DNA from: DATLFI01 sp035524895 | GTDB lineage: Bacteria; Acidobacteriota; Thermoanaerobaculia; Multivoradales; Multivoraceae | DNA length: 64,000 nt | NCBI GenBank assembly: GCA_035524895.1 | Contig: DATLFI010000265.1 | Coordinates: 1-64,000 of the forward strand | Reading direction: 5' to 3' | Part shown: positions 59,862 to 64,000 of the stretch, piece after piece | Numbering within the stretch: the stretch's first letter is position 1 | How the letters are laid out: the number at the start of each line of letters is the position of its first letter | Program-made: the position numbers and the translations under genes | Notes under the pieces: generated by a model | Told to the model about the DNA's origin: nothing | What the model saw: the letters and a program-made list of their open reading frames with translations, nothing else | Database searches by the model: none

Positions 59862-60707
59862 GTGAACGTTCCTCGCCATTGGGCCCGCGCGGAGGGCTCT
59901 GCGACCGGCCCCCACGGCCGGCCGTACCTGCTGCGCCTGTGGGGCTGGTCCCACGAGGACGTCGCCGCCGCGCTGGCAGAGGCGAAGCGGCGGATCGCGG
60001 AGATCTCGTCGCGGATCACCCGCGGCGAGACTTTGGATGCCTACTCCTACGGCAGGCAGCCGCTGCGCGAGGAGATCGTGCGCTCGATCTCCTCGGCGGG
60101 TCCGGAGGCGAGCTCGCCGCCGGCGATCGTCACGCGCAACCGCTATGGCGCTCTCGTGCTGAACACGGCCGAGGTGCCCTTCATCGACGTGGACGCTCCG
60201 GCAAGCGGAGGCCTGTCGATCCTGGCTGGCCTCTTCGGCCGCCGGAAATCGACGGATCCGGTCCTGGAGGGAATCCGCGATGCCTGCCAGCGTCGCGGCG
60301 ACTGCACCTTTCGGGTCTACCGCACCAGGTCCGGGTACCGGGTCCTGGCCACGGATCTACTCCTGGATCCGGGCTCGGCGGCGGCGCAGGAGCTGCTGAC
60401 GGAGTTCGCGGCAGATGCCCACTTCACCCGCCTCTGCCGCCAGCAGCGCAGCTTCCGGGCGCGACTGACGCCAAAGCCCTGGCGGTGCGGGTGCTCGCTG
60501 CCGCCGGGCAGCTTTCCGCGCGAGGAGCGGGAGATGCAGGAGCGGTTCGAAGCGTGGCTCGACGAGTACGCAACGGCCTGCGCGCCGTTCGCAACCTGCA
60601 AGTTCCTCGAGACGATCGGGCCTGGCCGCACGGCTCGAGAAGCGCGCGCCGTGCTCGAGGAGCACGACCGAGTGTCCTTGGCCTTCGAGGAGCTGCCCCT
60701 GGCTTGA
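59862..60707 (+). CDS. Conserved-looking protein of unknown function
   Basis: A 281-residue protein starting at GTG 59862 (NVPRHWARAEGSATGP), just 19 bases after repeat copy D. It opens with a helix (GWSHEDVAAALAEAKRRIAEISSRIT) and continues as mixed alpha/beta. A two-cysteine stretch PKPWRCGCSLPPG and CAPFATCKFL near the C-terminus could bind metal or be structural. There is no signal peptide, so it is cytoplasmic. I do not recognise the family. The reading frame is clean and codon use is like the neighbours. Confidence 0.7.
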   Translation: MNVPRHWARAEGSATGPHGRPYLLRLWGWSHEDVAAALAEAKRRIAEISSRITRGETLDAYSYGRQPLREEIVRSISSAGPEASSPPAIVTRNRYGALVLNTAEVPFIDVDAPASGGLSILAGLFGRRKSTDPVLEGIRDACQRRGDCTFRVYRTRSGYRVLATDLLLDPGSAAAQELLTEFAADAHFTRLCRQQRSFRARLTPKPWRCGCSLPPGSFPREEREMQERFEAWLDEYATACAPFATCKFLETIGPGRTAREARAVLEEHDRVSLAFEELPLA

Positions 60708-60747
60708 CCGATCCGGGCCTGGCCGAGGGGGTGGTGCGACCCATACC

Positions 60748-61104
60748 ATGGATGCTCTCTACTCGTTCTCGTTGCTGCTCTCGCTAGCGGCCTCCGGGGC
60801 GGCGGTTGTTTGGGGGATCGTCCGGCTCGTCGGACGCCGCGGATCTCCGCGCGGAGCGGGAGAGGAAACGCGCCAGGTGCGGAGCGCCAGTGCTCGCTCG
60901 AGAGCGCTCGCCTGGGGATTGGTCACCTGCGCCGCGGCGGCGGTGACGGTGTCGGTGCTGGTGCATGCACGCTGGGGTCACGGTCCGGCGAGCGCAGAGC
61001 CGATGGGTTCCGCAGAGCTGGTGCAGGCTCACCCGGCCTTCCTCTGTGCCGGCGCGATGGTCGTGCTGGCCGCCGCGCTCACCCAGCTTGGTTCGAAGCG
61101 GTGA
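60748..61104 (+). CDS. Small membrane protein, unknown function
   Basis: A 118-residue protein from ATG 60748 with three hydrophobic segments: residues ~5-27 (SFSLLLSLAASGAAVVWGIVRLV), ~50-72 (ALAWGLVTCAAAAVTVSVLVHA) and ~90-112 (AHPAFLCAGAMVVLAAALTQ). No recognised family. It lies between two small unknown genes on the same strand. Confidence 0.55.
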   Translation: MDALYSFSLLLSLAASGAAVVWGIVRLVGRRGSPRGAGEETRQVRSASARSRALAWGLVTCAAAAVTVSVLVHARWGHGPASAEPMGSAELVQAHPAFLCAGAMVVLAAALTQLGSKR

Positions 61105-61188
61105 CGGCACGAAGGAGCAAGCGCGCCCCCGACCCGCGAGCATCGACGGCGATCGCGGGTTCGCAGAGCTCGGGCCGGCAGGTCGATC

Positions 61189-61470
61189 ATGAGGAACAAC
61201 CCGCTGCTCGAGGCCACGACCGAGCCATCGCGCATGCTGGTCGCGGTGCCAACGGATCCAAGAGACCTGGAGTGTCTCGAGCCGCTGGTGGCGGAGCTCT
61301 GGACCCCGGAGGGCCTTGCCCTCGGTGAGCGTGTGGCTTACATGTGGTGCCGGGACGGCGTGCTGGTGAGCAGGGTTCTCGAAGCGGTGGGCCGTGCCCT
61401 GGGAACGGCGGTGACCATGCGCAACTGGGCCACTCTGACTAAGATCCACGCCTTGCTCGGGAGTGGGTGA
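61189..61470 (+). CDS. Small protein of unknown function
   Basis: A 93-residue soluble protein from ATG 61189 (RNNPLLEATTEPSRMLVAVP). A gap of 84 bp separates it from the preceding membrane protein. The composition is normal for a real protein, with a possible C-terminal helix-turn-helix-like stretch (SRVLEAVGRALGTAVTMRNWATL). I do not recognise it, and a chance frame is possible. Confidence 0.4.
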   Translation: MRNNPLLEATTEPSRMLVAVPTDPRDLECLEPLVAELWTPEGLALGERVAYMWCRDGVLVSRVLEAVGRALGTAVTMRNWATLTKIHALLGSG

Positions 61471-61479
61471 GCCGGGAGG

Positions 61480-61497
61480 GGCGACGACGTCGTCGCC
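61480..61497. terminator. Perfect palindrome between convergent genes
   Basis: GGCGACGAC-GTCGTCGCC, an 18-bp perfect palindrome centred on GACGTC. It lies 10 bases after the 61189-61470 gene and 70 bases from the end of the convergent PhoH-like gene. It could form a hairpin terminator or be a protein-binding palindrome. Confidence 0.45.
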
Positions 61498-61566
61498 TGG
61501 GTGATCCCCGAGCGTCCCGAGCGCTCGGCCGAGTGAGCCTCCGCCGGTCAGGTGCGGGTGTGGTCG

Positions 61567-62904
61567 TCAGAGCAGCTTGCTGGCGACGTTGGCCAGCTCG
61601 GAGCGCTCACCCTTCTCCAGGTTGACGTGGGCGTAGAGCGGGTGGCCCTTCATGCGGTCGATCAGGTAGGCAAGGCCGTTGCTCTGCGCGTCGAGGTAGG
61701 GGGTGTCGATCTGGAACACGTCGCCGGTGAAGACCACCTTGGTGCCCTCTCCGGCGCGCGTGATGATGGTCTTAATCTCGTGCGGCGTGAGATTCTGCGC
61801 CTCGTCGACGATGAAGATGACCTTCGAGAGGCTGCGTCCGCGGATGTACGCAAGCGGCACGATCTGCAACTTCTCGGTCTCGATCATCGCCGCGATCTGC
61901 TGGTACTCGCGCGACGTCTCGCCGTACTGGTTGCGGATGACGTTGAGGTTGTCCCACAGCGGCTGCATGTAGGGGCTGAGCTTGGCTTCGATGTCGCCCG
62001 GCAGGTAGCCGATGTCCTTGTTCGAGAGCGGAACGACGGGCCGCGCCAAGTAGATCTGCCGGTAGTAGCGGCGCGAGTCGAGGGCGCCGGCGAGCGCAAG
62101 CAGCGTTTTGCCGGTTCCGGCCGAGCCGGACAGGCTCACCAGCGGCACCTTCTCGTCGGCGATGGCGTCGAGAGCAAAGGTCTGCTCGGCATTGCGCGGC
62201 ACGATGCCGTAGGCGGGGCGCTTCTCGACCAGCTTGGCGATGCCTTGCGCGGGCTTGGCCGAAGCGAGCGCCGACTTGTCGGGGCCGCGCACGATGAAGT
62301 ACTGGTGGTGGAGCGGCGGCTCGCTCTCGAAGGAGGGATGGAGGACCTCCAGTGGCACCTGCCGCTCGCGGTAGAGGCGCTCGATCGGCTCGTCGCTCTC
62401 GATCTCGAGCGTGCTCTTGCCGCGATACAGGTGCGCGACGTCGCGCACCTGTACCGTCTCGTAGTCCTCGGCATCGAGCCCGAGCGCCCGCGCCTTGACG
62501 CGCAGGTTGATGTCCTTGCTGACTAGGATCACCGGCCGGTCCGGTGCCTGCTGGGCGAGCCCCAGCGCCGCCGAGAGGATGCGATGGTCGTTGTGGCGCG
62601 AGCCGAGCAGCTCGGCCTTGGTTTCGAGCGACGCGCCCTCGGTGACGACGCGGAGGCGACCGTGGTCAGAGCCGTTGAGCGGCAGCCACTCGCGCAGGTC
62701 GTTGTCTTCGGAGAGCTTGTCGAGCCGGCGGATGAACTCGCGGGCGTGCAGGTTGAGGACGTTGTTGCCCTTCTTGAAATTGTCCAGCTCTTCGAGGACG
62801 GTGATGGGCACCGCGAGGTCGTGCTCCTGGAAGCTGTCTAGGGCATCTGAGTCGTAGAGGATGACGGAGGTGTCGAGGACGAAGATCTTGGTCGGCTGAC
62901 TCAT
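61567..62904 (-). CDS. PhoH2-type PIN-domain nuclease/helicase-like ATPase
   Basis: A 445-residue protein. Residues ~1-135 are a PIN ribonuclease domain: IFVLDTSVILYDSDAL with the first catalytic Asp and VLEELDNFKKG with another acid. Residues ~230-440 are the PhoH ATPase: Walker A SGSAGTGKTLLA with Lys266, then Walker B KVIFIVDEAQNLTPHE. PhoH2 proteins (YlaK type) unwind and cleave RNA, and in mycobacteria are paired with an antitoxin; no such partner is seen here. Length and order match the family. It is separate from the phosphodiesterase gene upstream. Confidence 0.92.
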   Translation of the reverse strand: MSQPTKIFVLDTSVILYDSDALDSFQEHDLAVPITVLEELDNFKKGNNVLNLHAREFIRRLDKLSEDNDLREWLPLNGSDHGRLRVVTEGASLETKAELLGSRHNDHRILSAALGLAQQAPDRPVILVSKDINLRVKARALGLDAEDYETVQVRDVAHLYRGKSTLEIESDEPIERLYRERQVPLEVLHPSFESEPPLHHQYFIVRGPDKSALASAKPAQGIAKLVEKRPAYGIVPRNAEQTFALDAIADEKVPLVSLSGSAGTGKTLLALAGALDSRRYYRQIYLARPVVPLSNKDIGYLPGDIEAKLSPYMQPLWDNLNVIRNQYGETSREYQQIAAMIETEKLQIVPLAYIRGRSLSKVIFIVDEAQNLTPHEIKTIITRAGEGTKVVFTGDVFQIDTPYLDAQSNGLAYLIDRMKGHPLYAHVNLEKGERSELANVASKLL

Positions 62905-63012
62905 CAGTGGGTGCCGTTCCTCTCGATCCCGAAGGTTACGAGCAGACCTGGCAAGTGGTTGGCAGAGCGGAGTTTAGCTCCAAACCCTCGCCCGCGGCGC
63001 GTGACGCTGCGC

Positions 63013-63031
63013 CGCCCTCTCCCAGGGGGCG
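63013..63031. terminator. Hairpin after the phosphodiesterase gene
   Basis: CGCCC ... GGGCG arms around TCTCCCAGG, on the minus-strand side downstream of the 63076 gene, in the 171-base gap before the PhoH2 gene. It has no T-run, so it is a weak candidate. Confidence 0.35.
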
Positions 63032-63075
63032 AGTGGGCAACGAACGCGAGCCGGGGCTGAGGGTGGTGGCGCCCT

Positions 63076-64000
63076 TCAAGGAGGAGCCTGGAGCAACCCG
63101 AGCGGCGCCATGCCGTCGGGAGCCTCGAAGTCGAGATCGAGCAGGCGCGCGACGAACGGCGCGACGTCGACCAGCCCGACCTCGTGCGCGAACCCGCCGC
63201 GCCGGACGCCGGCCCCCCACGCCAGGAAGCCGGTGTAGATCTCGGCGAAGTCGCTCGGGAAGTAGCCGTGGTGGCCGCCGTCGGCGGGACCGAGCGGCTC
63301 CTTGTCCGCGTCGCTCGAGAGGATGATGCCGAGCGCAGCGCTGATCGCGAGCGCGGCGTCGGGGTCGGCGCCAGCGGCATCCAGCTCGTCGCGGTCGAGC
63401 ACGCGATAGAGGGAGCGCACCTGCGGCGGCTGCTCGTCCAGGATGCGCCGCACCTGTTCGAGCGCCGCGGCATCGTCCTGGTCGCGCAGGAACAGGAAGG
63501 CGCTGCCGGTGTCACTGTGGAAAGTCGCGCGCCAGTCGCCGCGCTCGCCGAGCGCCGTGCGCGGTTGCTGCAGGCCGGCGGCAGCGAGCCAGGCGTTCGG
63601 TCGCAGCCGGGTGTGCGCGACCACGAAGCCATGGTCGCCGGTGACCACGAACGCGGTGCGATCGAGGATGCCGGCGCGCTCGGCGGCCTCGAGCATCTGA
63701 CCGATCGCGGTGTCGGTCACGGCCAGCGCGCGTCGGACCAGCAACGAGTCTCGACCGTCCTGGTGCTGGAAGTGGTCGGCGCCGATGAGATGGAGGGCGA
63801 GCAGCCGCGGGCGATACTTTTCGAGCAGGTAGGCCGCCGCGGCGGCCGACTCGAGGTCGCGTCCGGTGTAGGCGGAGGAGTAGGTGGTGCGATCGAGCGT
63901 GCCGGTCGCGGCGCGCTCGATCTCTTGCCAGAGACCCTCGGGCCGGGTGTGCTCGCGCATCGGAGCGAGGCGGTCTTCGCCCTCTAGCGCCCAGACCTCC
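63076..64000 (-). CDS. Alkaline phosphatase superfamily / type I phosphodiesterase, partial
   Basis: The frame remains open to the right edge: the codons just beyond the in-frame ATG at 63960 contain no stop, so the N-terminus, including the nucleophile and first metal ligands, lies outside the window. The visible ~308 residues include LLALHLIGADHFQHQDG, an Asp-His metal-binding stretch, FVVTGDHGFV, a second one, and the late ADGGHHGYFPSDFAEIYTGFLAWGAGV, which carries the third. This is the layout of nucleotide pyrophosphatase/phosphodiesterase and related metal-dependent hydrolases. It cleaves phosphodiester or phosphonoester bonds, and an extracytoplasmic location is likely for the family. 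Confidence 0.87.
   Translation of the reverse strand, partial: EVWALEGEDRLAPMREHTRPEGLWQEIERAATGTLDRTTYSSAYTGRDLESAAAAAYLLEKYRPRLLALHLIGADHFQHQDGRDSLLVRRALAVTDTAIGQMLEAAERAGILDRTAFVVTGDHGFVVAHTRLRPNAWLAAAGLQQPRTALGERGDWRATFHSDTGSAFLFLRDQDDAAALEQVRRILDEQPPQVRSLYRVLDRDELDAAGADPDAALAISAALGIILSSDADKEPLGPADGGHHGYFPSDFAEIYTGFLAWGAGVRRGGFAHEVGLVDVAPFVARLLDLDFEAPDGMAPLGLLQAPP

Overview
The window is high-GC (by eye about 70 percent), densely coded bacterial chromosome with about 54 genes on both strands. It has no rRNA, no convincing tRNA, no CRISPR array, no prophage and no recognisable transposase. The gene content points to Acidobacteriota or a close high-GC relative. The evidence is a PadR regulator beside an ADOP-type MacB/FtsX permease (37279-40377), a VWFA-related 'acidobacterial' secreted protein (32313-33521) plus a remnant of a second one (35515-35752), several PQQ beta-propeller enzymes, carboxypeptidase-regulatory-like secreted proteins and a 'PDGRPDLSGTYD' secreted protein. 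This is inferred from family knowledge; no marker gene places it more closely.

Layout. 1-6.1 kb: a very large secreted protein with carboxypeptidase-regulatory-like repeats and a DPP IV-type S9 peptidase. 6.1-11.1 kb (minus): membrane protein, secreted M20 amidohydrolase, PQQ dehydrogenase with fused cytochrome c. 11.6-15.2 kb: secreted protein, ankyrin protein, alpha/beta hydrolase, small membrane protein. 15.5-17.6 kb: alkylation repair (Ada-AlkA fusion plus Ogt). 17.8-20.4 kb: proBA. 20.6-24.8 kb: PQQ-like propeller protein, cytochrome c/copper monooxygenase fusion, OsmC protein, outer-membrane protein. 24.8-28.5 kb (minus): Gfo/Idh/MocA oxidoreductase, a structured RNA with a strong terminator, a BON-LysM (Kbp-like) protein, a cupredoxin-like protein, and rpsD. 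28.9-36.5 kb: threonine aldolase, LLM flavin enzyme plus AroH chorismate mutase, OmpA lipoprotein, VWA protein, AhpD-like protein, WecB epimerase. 36.6-47.2 kb: GNAT, PadR-ADOP, lipoprotein hydrolase, CDF metal exporter, quinoprotein dehydrogenase, AsmA-like protein. 47.4-55.1 kb: dioxygenase-like protein with a fresh internal duplication, beta-carbonic anhydrase, two secreted esterases with a TetR regulator, zinc-ribbon membrane metalloprotease-like protein, amidohydrolase. 55.2-64 kb: nucleotidyltransferase, Na+/solute symporter translationally coupled to a Tat-exported oxidoreductase, SnoaL-like protein, small unknowns, PhoH2-type PIN-ATPase, and a phosphodiesterase cut by the right edge.

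The theme is secreted and periplasmic degradation and oxidation (peptidase, esterases, amidohydrolases, PQQ and copper oxidases) beside housekeeping genes.

The most unusual signal is a family of CTAG-bounded palindromic repeats: one 280 bp, one 230 bp, one 62 bp, one 22 bp, one partial at the left edge and one half copy. Their terminal inverted repeats begin CTAG(C/G)AGCCCG. In several places the TAG of the CTAG end is also the stop codon of the adjacent gene.
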